From NCBI GenBank assembly GCA_963556195.1, contig OY744544.1, forward strand, positions 49,846,825 through 49,910,824: a stretch of 64,000 bases of DNA, in the 5' to 3' direction. Source of the stretch: Sepiola atlantica (Eukaryota > Mollusca > Cephalopoda > Sepiida > Sepiolidae). This document shows positions 22,027-32,715 of the stretch, piece after piece. Every line of letters begins with the position of its first letter. Position 1 is the first letter of the stretch. The notes under the pieces are model-generated. The model was not told the DNA's origin. It did not search any database and worked only from the letters and a program-made list of their open reading frames with translations. Position numbers and translations under genes: made by a program.

Positions 22027-22029
<3 letters not shown>

Positions 22030-22262
22030 AATTTTATTTACACAGACATGTACAAAATCTGCGACACTGGCATGCCGATGTAATCGATCAACAGTTACTA
22101 TAACTGAGATCTCACCAGGCAGAGTTAGAATCCGATCTTAACCTCAGCTCATATTTGGAGAGAATCTTCTGATGAGATCTCAGTTTATAGTAACTGTTGA
22201 TCGATAACATCGACATGCCAGTGTCGCAGATTTTGTACATGTCTGTGTAAATAAAATTATCA
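22027..22262. mobile_element. Head-to-head inverted pair of a retroelement 3' end
   Basis: Left arm (about 22027-22115) and right arm (about 22165-22262) are near-perfect inverted copies. Each outer end reads, outward, cgacatgccagtgtcgcag, then ttttgtacatgtctgtgtaa and ataaaattatc, then an AT tract. A third copy lies on the plus strand at 58130-58287 and extends through the loop sequence of this pair. The shared AATAAA-like end followed by AT repeats suggests the 3' terminus of a retroelement, perhaps Penelope-like or a SINE. The pair can form a large hairpin. Confidence 0.75.
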
Positions 22263-22362
22263 TATATAAAGCTCCATTTTGATATTGAGTACTCTTTATA
22301 AACCCGGTTAAAATTCTCTGGATTACCACCCTGTTGATATTTCTTACCTGGATTATTACCAT

Positions 22363-22365
<3 letters not shown>

Positions 22366-22412
<47 letters not shown>
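22366..22412. repeat. (AT)n microsatellite
   Basis: AT run of about 47 bases. Unassigned sequence follows to 22574. Confidence 0.95.
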
Positions 22413-22419
<7 letters not shown>

Positions 22420-22574
22420 GGGTTACCAAGGAATCTCACCCAAAGTCTTATTAATAATATTCACACAATCCTTTCCGCAATCCAACCATATTTTGTACGC
22501 CTCATTTGTCTACCAAGTTTCAGTCATGAATATTCAACAGTACATAAGTATATACCTGTATTGGATAATAGCCC

Positions 22575-23514
22575 TGTGAGACCGGACGCATTTTGAAGTG
22601 GGCGCATGTGGGAGATCGTTTGGTTTCGCTTGCGCGATTTAGTGCGGGTGGACCCGTACAGTCGAGTGCAAAATAAACTGGTTATCACAGTTGGAGCTCA
22701 CAAGCGTTGACAAGGCCAACACGTTAACGAGACCTTAGGTCAAGGGTCAATATGCACTTGCTCTGTGACGTCACGGGCTGTTGTGTGGGAAACAGAGTTT
22801 TGCCAGTCTGGGTTTTGGAAGCAAGCCGAAAGACGATTTCTCTATATAGTCTTCAAATAGTTAGGGGAATTAAATTCCCTAAGAGAATACAGGCATGAGA
22901 TTGCTTCTTCCCCCTTCTCGAATGGCTAAGAACTTAACTTAGGAATTAACTACGATAGAGTAGTAATTTTGTCTCTCTCTTAGCGTTGGTGAAACATCTC
23001 TAAGATCGACACGGTAGACTGAAACCTGAAATAAACCAATCAAAGTTTAAAATAGTGTTTGTCTCGTCAATCGTGGTATGACGCTTTTTGTTGTAGCGGC
23101 GATGTTCACGGCAGTACAACAGAGAAGAAAGAAGACAACCACTAGACGACACCTCTCCACGCAACGAGGAAAGAGAGAAGGTACGAGAAATTAAAATCTA
23201 GTGTTTTGCACTAGATACCAAATCCATACTACCTGATTTAATCGTTTATTCACATACATATATCTTGACACAAAAATCTCCTAAAAGATTTGCTAGCCAC
23301 TGGTTAGCTCTTCTTTTCACTGTAACTAAGTAGGATTAAGTTAAGAAGAACAATTTGGCCTCTCTCTCAAATTGTATGCCTGTGTGCCTTTTGTTCGTAC
23401 ATGGAGAATATCTCTCCCAAATAAAAACCAGTTTGAATTCTCTGCCGGGCTCGCTTTTTCCTCTCTGCATGAAAAGTTTTAGACAATGATTGCTATGAGG
23501 TGCAGCCTACTACA
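22575..23514 (+). mobile_element. LTR-like block, possible solo LTR
   Basis: The layout parallels the LTR at 13375. An AATAAA-like site (cctgaaataaaccaat near 23029) is followed by gtgtttgtctcgtc, then an AGA/GAA-rich run, then a second AATAAA (cccaaataaaaaccag near 23418) before the end. Candidate edges TGTGAGA and CTACTACA give TGT/ACA ends, but no target duplication or polypurine tract was seen, so the edges are tentative. A promoter-like tctctatatagtc lies near 22840. No partner LTR was found. Confidence 0.4.
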
Positions 23515-24564
23515 ACGATGACGACGGCGGCGAAAGGCAGCGCATCGGACCATGATGATGATGATGATGATGGTGACGAAATGCAACAAACCGCAATGAT
23601 GATGGCGACAGCGTCGGGCGTCAGTATACAAACACGAGGAGATTGAAGTAAGTGACGATGAATTTTAAAAGAACAGAGTTTAAGAAAAGACTACGTAACA
23701 TGTTTAACCAGCTTGAAAATGGGATGCTAAATCATGGCGTCAATCAGTTAAATGTTAATGACGGATGAGTTTTTGTAGAGACAATAGAACTTATAGAATT
23801 ATTTGCTCATAAAAACAATAGTAGAATGCTTATTTGTCGCAAGACAAGTATATCGTTTGGTAGTCAAATGAGGACGGAACAGAATAAATAGAGTATCGGC
23901 ATAAGATTTATATGAACATAAAAGCAAACAGAATGTAAATTTTAAATAGATGAAAAAGTGGACGCATCAGAAAATATGAAAGGGAAAACAACATCAGTCG
24001 ACAGATATTTGGTTTCTGTTAACACGGACAAAGTTTCTGTCATTAAAACATGAAACCTCAGTGTGATTTTCTTCTTCATATTTTACTAGACATTCCATTT
24101 CCGCACAGAAACGTGAAGAAATATGAGAGATTTGTTGAATCAACATTGAGTAAGAGGGAACGAGCTAAGTGAGAGATGAGTGAGTTTTTCAGTTAATTAT
24201 AATTTACGGCTAATTAGAACAATTAAAACATATTTGTCAAAACATAATGTCATTCCAAAACTAAGATATATTTTAGTATGAAACTTCCTGATATTTGCAT
24301 ATTGGTTTTGAAAAAAGACATTTGATTAATTAATTATTATTTATTGTATTTTGCGTGATTGAAGTATCAAGTTAAACACATTAACCGACTCACCTTAAGT
24401 AGACCAATAGATGGCGTGTCTATTTTCGTTTTCATTACATGATTATGATTATTAGATTACATATTTAATTACATTATTGTAATTATTATATCGTGTAAAT
24501 TATTCACTTTCATTTGTTCAATGTATATTAACGACCGGAAAATAGTTTCATATTTTACAATTTT
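23515..24564. other. Unassigned spacer
   Basis: Begins with a GATGAT-rich stretch (23555-23575). A string near 24046 (cattaaaacatgaaacc) resembles part of the SINE at 5808. No coding trace. Confidence 0.45.
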
Positions 24565-24838
24565 CATAAATCCATAAACAATATTCATAAATCCATAAAT
24601 AATTTTCATGAATCCATAAATAATTTTCATAAATCCATAAATAATTTTCATGAATCCATAAATAATCTTCATGAATCCATAAACAATTTTCATGAATCCA
24701 TAAATAATTTTCTAGAATCCATAAACAATTTTCATAAATCCATAAATGATTTTCATGAATCTATAAATAATTTTCATAAATCCATAAATAATTTTCATAA
24801 ATCCATGAATAATTTTCATAAATCCATAAATAATTATT
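24565..24838. repeat. 21-bp minisatellite, 13 copies
   Basis: Units of 21 bases of the type cataaatccataaataattt with cataaa/catgaa variation. As 21 is divisible by 3, the minus strand spells a repeated seven-residue MKIIYGF; this is a repeat artefact. Confidence 0.95.
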
Positions 24839-25080
24839 ATATCCTCCAATTGCAGATTATTTTCGTGGCCGAATTTCGTTTTCAATTCGATTTATCCAAT
24901 TTTCCGGCACATTACCACACTATATTTATGTTTGCGTAGAAACATTAACATACTATTCGCATTTTATTTCTTTTAATCTAATTTTAAATAGCATATTGAA
25001 AAAGAAACTATGCACAAAATAAACATATTGGAAAAAATTTCAATCTCAAGTAAACACTTATGAATATTTTATATGTCCAT

Positions 25081-25412
25081 ATGAACCAAGTAATACACAT
25101 CCACGTAATAAAAAGTTTCTTTGTTAAAGTTTTTTATGAACTAAGTGATACAAACCCACGTAATAAATAGTTTCTTTGTTAAAGTTTTTTATGAACCAAG
25201 TAATACACATCCCTGCAATACAAAGTTTCTTTGTTAAAAGTTTTTTATGAACCAAGTAATACAAATCCACGTAATAAACAGTTTATTTGTTAAAAGTTTT
25301 TTATGAACCAAGTAATACACATCCACGTAATAAACAGTTTCTTTGTTAAAGTTTTTTATGAACCAAGTAATACACATCCCTGCAATACAAAGTTTCTTTG
25401 TTAAAGTTTTTA
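25081..25412. repeat. 55-56-bp minisatellite, 6 copies
   Basis: Units start atgaaccaagtaatac at 25081, 25136, 25191, 25247, 25303 and 25358. Copies 3 and 6 share ccctgcaatacaaag in place of ccacgtaataaacag, indicating duplication of a three-unit block. Confidence 0.95.
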
Positions 25413-27759
25413 AAATTTTACTATTTTATAGTTTACTTTACACCCATGCTGATTCGAATTGCGAACTTGTTTACTTTACCCGCTCTTTCTTATTTATAAT
25501 TTATTCGATCTCCCATCGCTAGCCGGTGTCATGTCAGTGCGGATCACAACGAAGGCATAGGATAGTCTGTCCTGGGCTAACTCCATCCAAATTCTGTCAC
25601 ATCTCGTTTCAGCGAATAACGCTAACTTGTTCCTGGTCGATCGAACGGCGATTGATATCGATCGGTGCTACTCAGTAACTGTCATGTTTATCAGTCAGTT
25701 AGTTTGCCGGCACATCTCTTTTTTTAGCTTGTCGTCCAAATCGCAGCTGCTCGTTGCTAACCCGGTCGGCCCATTGGCTAACAGTCCCGAAACTCCTGAT
25801 TACACAATTTGTAACGGCCAACTTCTGTTGGAAAATCGTGCAAGTATACCAAATCTTTGACCGTGAGAGCAGGTTAGACCTGATGTTTGAGTCGATTGTA
25901 TTGTTGTTGGCCAGCTCTGCGATGAAATTTCAGTCGACATAGACCCATCTATTTCTGCTTCTCAAGACGCCCGTTGTCAGTGTGCTCCATGGTCAGTTCT
26001 ATGCTGAGGTAGTCGTATCTGTCGACCTGCTACCGCTTGCATGTTGTTGGAAAAACGCATATGGTTCAACGTGAGGCTGTTGGTTTTGATGCTCGTCGCA
26101 TCCTAGTCTATTTAGGGGAAGAGATATTCCAGGCAAGAGATAGACTACCAATATAAGAAGCCGTTCTAAGATAAGGTTCCGCTGCCACATTTAGGGGTGG
26201 TACATCTCTGAGCACCTTTTCTTGCCTTAACAGAGTTCAAAAGCGACTTCACAATCAAGAAGAGGATGATCCCTTCTCTTCTTTTTTCCACAGCCTTCTT
26301 TTTTACATAAGAGGCATTGCGATTCTTTCTCTACTCTATCCTTATTTCTTTGTACGGTGCTCGACTGAGCTCTAATCCCATGTTCCTCCTTGTAAACCAT
26401 TCACAATAAGAACTCGTCTTCCTACCACAACTGCAAATAACTTTCCTTTGTTTCTCCTAGACTTTTCATGAATACAGTTTCTTTCTAGAAACGCACCATC
26501 TGTTAAAAACGTTGCAACAATGTTGCTTACCTGCGAAATACAACATAGTCATCTTATAATCTAATGTTAATAAACACTTTTCGTTAACCATTTTCATAAG
26601 TTATTCAATTTTTTGTCATATTATTGATTATTTTCAATTGTCTCGTACTATTCTTCATCATTCAACTGACAATCAATCCCTCTTCTTAACCGTTATCGTC
26701 GAGTGGCTTTAGCCTTAATAAGTGCTGATCATTTGTAAATGAAAAAGAGTCCGAACACAGCATAAAAACACTGGGAAAATTACTGAAAACGTAAGAAAAT
26801 AATATCCAGCTACAACAGTTGTTGAAGTTTCCAGCAGAACGAAATCTCAACGTACGGTCATATGTGAATTCATTCACAAGCATTGGAATAAGAATGTAAG
26901 TGACACATTTGATTGTACATCAAATGCGGAATAGAATAGAAGATTTTGCCAAAATTTTATTTATTAAATTTTGAATTGTTCATTTGACAAAATTATAGTT
27001 GAGCTAAAACCATATTTGTCATGATTTTATCTTTCTTTTCTTTTGTGAATATCAGCATCGCTGCTGTCAGAAAGATGAACCTGAAAACGAATCGACAGTG
27101 TGGAATAACATACACGTATCAATTCGCTTTCTGTTTTCAGATAAGATAATTAAATTTCTATCTGCTAGGTTAATAAAATTGAAAAGAAAATTTGGTTCAA
27201 ATAAGAATTGAACATTGAAATCTGTCTTTTCAGCGAACGGACAATTTTCTTTGTATTCACAAACGTAATGCTTTTTTGTTAACATCTATTGTGATGATGA
27301 TGATGTAAAAATCTATTGTGATGATGTTAGGACATGAGAGTCTCGTGTGAAGGGGATGGAATTCCCTCGAGGATAAAAAGAAAATGAAAAACGTAATTAC
27401 ATTTTGAATGTCTGATACATCTGAAGCGAATAAATAACCAGGTATATCACACACATAAGCACACATGTATGTGTATATGCACGAGTAAAGTATAGTGTAC
27501 ATTTTATTTTACGCATGCGTGTAAAGGTGTCTAGGAAAGTATATAGATGTATATATAGTATTATTTTCTTGTATAAATCCTTATTACTTCCATGAGACAA
27601 TATGCGATAGCTGCACACGTGTATTGCTCATATGCCAACATTGTTTCCAGTTAAAAAAAAATTGGTCACATTATATAAGTTTATTTCGGTGTATTTTCTT
27701 ATGTATGAAACTGTATAAATCTTGTATATATAATATAAATATATCTATGTGTCTGTATA

Positions 27760-27761
<2 letters not shown>
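25413..27761. other. Long unassigned stretch
   Basis: The part at about 25490-26240 is GC-richer than average and holds several open frames of 60-77 codons on both strands, none with a recognisable domain. The remainder is AT-rich, with no arrays or element ends identified. A decayed element or promoter-proximal host sequence is possible; I cannot tell which. Confidence 0.4.

Positions 27762-27823
<62 letters not shown>
27762..27823. repeat. (AT)n microsatellite
   Basis: AT run directly abutting the 3' end of the Gypsy remnant. Confidence 0.95.
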
Positions 27824-27824
<1 letters not shown>

Positions 27825-27826
<2 letters not shown>

Positions 27827-27847
27827 AATGACTAACGAGAACAGACG
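27825..27847 (-). repeat. 23-bp LTR-end direct repeat, copy A
   Basis: gtaatgactaacgagaacag plus acg; identical to 29750-29772. Seen on the minus strand it is the terminal piece of an LTR and here ends ...ttaca against the AT tract. Nearly all of this 3' LTR is missing. Confidence 0.8.
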
Positions 27848-29748
27848 ATTTTCACTCTCCGTCCTGAGTGAGTAAAAATCTGTCTCCTTCTGGGTGCGGG
27901 TGGTTGTGATTCTGAAAACAGGGGTTCTGAATCGGTTCAGGGATGAGCTCGTTTTGGAGCAAGTGGATGATCGTTCACCTCTGGCTCGTTCTGAGCACCT
28001 TGACTTTCTACAGATGTTATGGACTCCGTATCTGATGGTTGTACTGAGTCCGTAGATGAGTCATATGGTGCAGCTTGACCTTCAGCCAAGGTGGAAGGGT
28101 CTTGAGATGTAGGCGTCTCCCCGAGAGGTATATTGAGTGTAGGTATATCCCCTGCAGGTGCAATGTCTCTAAGGTCGATTCTTTTCCATCAGAATGTCGT
28201 ATCAACGCATAATGTGGATTCGCCTCGATCAGTTCTACTTGGTTCGTTAATGGGTCATTCTTACTATGACGGACGAAACGTCTCAGAAGAACCGTTCCAG
28301 GTTTCGAGAGCCAAGATGGAAGCGAAGTTCCCGCCGAGCTTCTTCGTTGGAATGGAAGAAACCTCTCGTGAAGCGTGGCATTTGTGGCTGTACATAAGAG
28401 CGTTGTAATGGCGTACTGAGATTCTGGGAGAAGATCTTCCCAGTGGGTAATTGGGCATTTGCGGTTTGCGGCCGCTAGTTGTATGCTTTTCCATATTATA
28501 CCGTTATAGCTCTAACATTGGGCGTTTCCCTGAGGGTGGTACGGCGTCGTCCGGCTTGTGGCTACTCCTCGTTCGTGAAGAAATTGTTTGAGTTGTTCAG
28601 ACATAAAAGAGGCTCCACGATCTGAATGGATGTAGGCTGGAACACCAAAAATGGCAAATAAAGAGCACAAGCACCGTATCACCGATTTGGCTGATATGTC
28701 TGGACAAGGAAATGCGAATGAAACTCGTGAATATTCGTCGATGACGGTTAGAATGTAACGATTCCCATTATTAGATGGTAGTGGACCCTTAAAATCGATG
28801 TTTATTCTCTCGAACGGTTGTGTCGCTTTTATCGTTTTAGGCCTGAAGAATTGTGGTTTATGTTCAGCACATATTGTACACGATTTTATCATTTTCTTTA
28901 CGTCATCCGAAGAATATGGTAGATTTCTGGTTCGTACAACGTGTGTCATTCGTGTTATTCCTGGGTAGCACAGTTCAATGTGTAAGGTCTGAAGCTCATC
29001 CGTGTTGGGTATCGAGCTACATACTCTCGATAGTGCGTCAACCGCAGCATTCTCTTTACCGGGTCGGTAGATTGCATCAAAAGAAAAACAGGAGAGTTCT
29101 ATTTTCCACCTCGCTATTTTATCATTTTTGATTTTGCTTGTTGTCCTGGTGTTAAACATAAATGCGACGGATTTTTGATCAGTATCAGTCTAAATTGTCG
29201 TCCGATCAAATAGTGTCTCCACTTTCTGAGTGCTTCCACTATAGCATAACCCTCTTTTTCGATTGCTGAGTGTCGCTGTTCTGAACGCGACAAGGTCCTT
29301 GAAAAAAAAGCGACCGGACGCCCTGATTGTCTTAGAGAGGCAGCAATTGCATAATCAGATGCATCTGTCTCCACCACCAGAGGAATAGTGGGGTCTATTG
29401 CCGTAATTGCTGCATTGGCTATATCCTTTTTAATATTCTTAAAGGCCTCCATTGCTGTGTGCGAGAGAGGGAAAGTGTCCGTTTGTACCAATGGGTGAAT
29501 TTTGCTTGAAAAAGAAGCAATCTACTGTGAGTAATGTGCAAACATACCAAGGGCTCGTTTTAGGGCACGCATATTATTAAGTATTGGCAGTTTTAGCAGT
29601 GGCTTCAATCGTTCTGGGTCTGGTGACATAGATCCTTTGCTTACGGTATATCCTAGTAAATTAATGGTGTCTACGCTAAAAGTACATTTATCGTTATTTA
29701 GCGTGAGGTTGTATTTTTTGTTTCATGTTGATTGTGTGCTGAATAAAT
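27848..29748 (-). pseudogene. Gypsy-type pol remnant (RT end, RNase H, integrase)
   Basis: Minus strand in order: the end of the reverse transcriptase (NLTLNNDKCTFSVDTINLLG at about 29710, then a stop near 29522), the RNase H domain (PLVVETDASDYAIAASLR), a one-base frameshift near 29180, YRPGKENAAVDALSR, and integrase with its His-His-Cys-Cys zinc finger followed by the catalytic core. The first two catalytic aspartates are present (IDFKGPLP; IHSDRGASFMSEQ). At the expected position of the third acid the codon is a TAG stop (28512-28514). The frame then continues through a typical integrase C-terminal region to about 27870, with another frame change near 28180. Gag, protease and the catalytic YxDD half of the polymerase are absent. 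The copy is inactive. Confidence 0.9.
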
Positions 29749-29906
29749 CGTAATGACTAACGAGAACAGACGTAATATGGGAAAACTTTATTAGGAACAC
29801 AATGTCGGTACAGTATTAGTGCTACTATTTATAGTGGTTAGTAGAAGCAGAAGAGTTCTCCAAAAGGGAGATAAGTCAGAGTAAAGAAAAGTTACTCGTA
29901 ATAATT
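29749..29906 (-). mobile_element. Partial 5' LTR of the Gypsy remnant
   Basis: On the minus strand it reads through ctataaatagtagcac (TATA-like, near 29835), ctaataaagttttccc (polyadenylation-like, near 29785) and the 23-base end shared with 27825-27847. It joins directly to mid-pol sequence, so leader, gag and the first half of pol are deleted. The far end merges into an AT tract (29913-29952). Confidence 0.65.

Positions 29907-29912
<6 letters not shown>

Positions 29913-29952
<40 letters not shown>
29913..29952. repeat. (AT)n microsatellite
   Basis: AT run bordering the LTR fragment. Confidence 0.95.
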
Positions 29953-29955
<3 letters not shown>

Positions 29956-30084
29956 TGTACTAGTAGAATTCCTCTGGTCGTATATAAAAAAGCAATAAAG
30001 CATTAGTTTTAACTTTTTAGGTATGTTTTTCTTACTTTGGAGAGTATGTTACATTTTCGGTTGGCTCCCCCAGTCCTGATTATT

Positions 30085-30455
30085 CAAGTTTACAGAAAAA
30101 GAAATAATGTGCTTAGCTAACTGACCCTGTTGCCGAGAATACTTATTACATACTTCGTAAGGATTGGCATACACATACATATTATTGACACTCACGTACG
30201 TGAACCGATTATTTTAAAATATATTACTTAATGCAACTTAGCATTTTATGTAGATCCATTCTTTTCTCTTAATCTCTTTGTATATAAATTATTTTTAATT
30301 TTTTTCAGGGGTTGGTTTGAGTTTTGATGGGAGCACACTAAATGGTAAAGCTTACAACAATATAATGTGCCCATGTTACTCACCGGGTTTCCGAAGAATA
30401 TATATTACATAATTCATAATGATCGGTTTATAAAAAAATTGATTAATTAAAAAAA

Positions 30456-30510
<55 letters not shown>

Positions 30511-30845
30511 TCCCTAAATTTAAACATTTACAAAAGAATAATGTGCTGATGTTACCGTATTTTTTAGAATCTATTTCTAAAATTCATAATAATCCGTGTA
30601 TTAGTTCTGGCGATTAAAAGTTTTGAGGGACAGGTACGGGTGTAGGTCGGCGTACATCCTAAATGGAAAAGTTTACAAAGAAAATAATGTGCCCATCTAA
30701 CACACCGGTTTACCGAGAAAATATCTTCCAAAATTCCTAATTATCGGTTCATAAAAAAAGAAATAAAAAAACTTCATATATATTCACCCCCTAAATGTTA
30801 ACATTTACCAAAAATATAGCGTGACGATGTTACTTTCTGTATTTG
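30085..30845 (+). repeat. Diverged long tandem repeat, about five copies
   Basis: Copies near 30085, 30340, 30517, 30660 and 30793 share the order: tttacaaaaaaataatgtgc, a ttactcaccggtttaccgag-type block, then ttccaaaattcataat and atcggt. Spacing is 130-260 bases; one gap is enlarged by an AT run (30461-30506). No coding content. Confidence 0.7.
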
Positions 30846-30867
30846 TTAGATAGAGAAGACGTGAGAC

Positions 30868-30881
30868 ATACAGAGAGAGAG

Positions 30882-30930
<49 letters not shown>

Positions 30931-31135
30931 CAATATAGACGGATAGCAAAAGAAAGTGAGAAAGAGAGGGAGAAAGGAAGTTTAACAGGCTGAGAGAGAG
31001 AGAGGTAGAAAAGAAGCAAAACATGAAGAGACATATATGTGCAGAGAAAACGATATATATATAGAGAGAGAGAGAGAGAAAGAGGGAGAGAGAAAGAGAG
31101 AGAGAGAGCGAACGAGCGAGAGAGAGAGGGCAGGA
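30868..31135. repeat. GA/GATA purine-rich microsatellite cluster
   Basis: GA runs and a GATA run (30881-30909) lie in a plus-strand purine tract. Ser-Leu-rich minus-strand frames are artefacts of the GA repeat. Confidence 0.95.
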
Positions 31136-31460
31136 GAGGAAGCTAGATATACCATTGGAGATAGTAGCAACGGACGAGGGATAATGCAGCGTCTGAACAA
31201 CTGAAAGAGACAGGGTGATTGACGAAGCTCTCAATGCAAAATGGAGCGTTAGAAAATAAATATAAATTTTTTAGTGGTTACATAAATGCAATCGTTTTTT
31301 GAAGTGTCATGAAAAAAATCCTCGGTTGCAACATTTTGTTACTAATAGGTCAGCGCTTATAACGGCCCGGAGGCAACTAGAATATAAGGCTTAAAATATT
31401 GTCAGTTAGACGATGATCGCCGCCACGAGAAGATTAGAAACAGTGATGCCCACTGTGTAG

Positions 31461-31464
<4 letters not shown>
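31136..31464. other. Unassigned spacer
   Basis: No gene or terminus recognised; ends against the AT tract at 31465-31533. Confidence 0.4.

Positions 31465-31533
<69 letters not shown>
31465..31533. repeat. (AT)n microsatellite
   Basis: AT run of about 70 bases immediately before the 35-bp minisatellite. Confidence 0.95.
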
Positions 31534-31535
<2 letters not shown>

Positions 31536-31554
31536 GTGCACGAGTGTGGGGTAT

Positions 31555-31975
31555 ACATAGTATTCTCACCTGGGTAAAGATACGTACGTATATAGTATGC
31601 GCACTGGGTCGGAGATACAGACGTGTATAGTATGTGCACCAGAGCTGAGATAGGTACGTATATTGTCTGCGCACGGGAGCTGAGACAGGTACGTGTATAG
31701 TATGCGCAAAGGGGCAGAGATACGTGCGTGTATAGTATGCGCACATGGGTGGGGATAGGTGCGTGTATAGTATGTGCACCGTGGCGGTGATAGGTGCGTG
31801 TATAGTATTCGCACCAGGGCGGAGATAAGTGCGTGTATATTATGCTCACCGGGGCGAAGATAGGTGTGTGGATAGTACGGGCACCGGAGAGGAAGTAGGT
31901 GCGTGTATAGTAAGCGCACCGGGCGGAGATAGGTTCGAATATAGTAGGCACACCAGGGTCGAGATACGTACGTAT
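31555..31975 (+). repeat. 35-bp minisatellite, about 12 copies, Helitron-associated
   Basis: Units of about 35 bases follow the pattern gcgtgtatagtatgcgcacc, then ggggcggagatag. The same family in reverse orientation occurs at 52085-52800. Both arrays lie just inside a Helitron-like 3' end. Confidence 0.9.
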
Positions 31976-32143
31976 ATATAAAAGGAAAACAAAAGTGGTA
32001 CTTTTTATAGAAATATGTCATACTTTTTTCTTAGGCAACGTAACAGGAATGGTGGAGAAGAGACAACTTACCCCGAAGGTAACAGGGAAAAGGTGGCAAG
32101 GAGGAAAGGAGGTGGTAAAATAGGGGACCACGGAAGAGAAAGT

Positions 32144-32171
32144 CCCGGGCAACGTCGGGTAGCTCTGCTAG
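32144..32171 (+). mobile_element. Helitron 3' terminus
   Basis: A hairpin-forming cccgggcaacgtcggg stands 8 bases before the terminal CTAG, followed by T. A short hairpin just before a CTRR end inserted between A and T is the Helitron signature. The element body probably runs leftward and includes the 35-bp array; its 5' end is not identified. Confidence 0.7.
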
Positions 32172-32194
32172 TTATATATAAATCACACTGATAT

Positions 32195-32715
32195 TTTCAT
32201 TTTAGTGTTGTATCATATTTGTTTGTATATTTTTAATGTACTATTTAGTATTTTATCAGATTGGGTTGTGCTATTCCAGAATGTTTTTTTTTCATTTTAA
32301 TGATTTATCACAATTATATTTATACATATCTAATGTACTATTGGACATTTTAACCGATTAGGTTGTGCTATTTGCTATTCCGGAACGTTTCTTTTTAACT
32401 TTAGTGTTTATCATTATTTTTTTGTACATTTCAAATGTACTATTTAGCATTTTATCAGGTAAGATTGTCCTATTCAGAAATGTTTTTGTTCATTTCATAT
32501 TTTTATCATTATTTGATGTACATTTTTATGTACTATTGCCATTTTATCAGATTAGGTTGTTGTTGTAGAATGTCTATTTTTAACTTTTGTACTTTATTAT
32601 TATTTGTTTGTACATTTTTAATGTACTATTTGACAATTTATTAGATTATGTTGTGCTATTCCGGAATGTATCTCTTTCATTTTAGTGTGTTATTATTATT
32701 TGTTTGTACATTTTA
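32195..32715 (+). repeat. About 97-bp diverged tandem repeat, five copies
   Basis: Copies are marked by atgtactatt at 32236, 32334, 32434, 32529 and 32620, each followed by attttatcagattaggttgt and a T-rich part. Divergence is moderate. Confidence 0.85.

Noticed and set aside
24469..24693. MKIIYGF heptad-repeat protein
   Set aside because: A 21-bp minisatellite read in frame.
30830..31234. Ser/Leu-rich secreted-looking proteins
   Set aside because: Translations of GA microsatellites on the opposite strand; the same applies near 51.1-51.4 kb.
31402..32021. Tyr/Thr/Arg-rich repeat proteins; also at 52072-52875
   Set aside because: The 35-bp minisatellite gives overlapping frames in all three phases, with no coding evidence.
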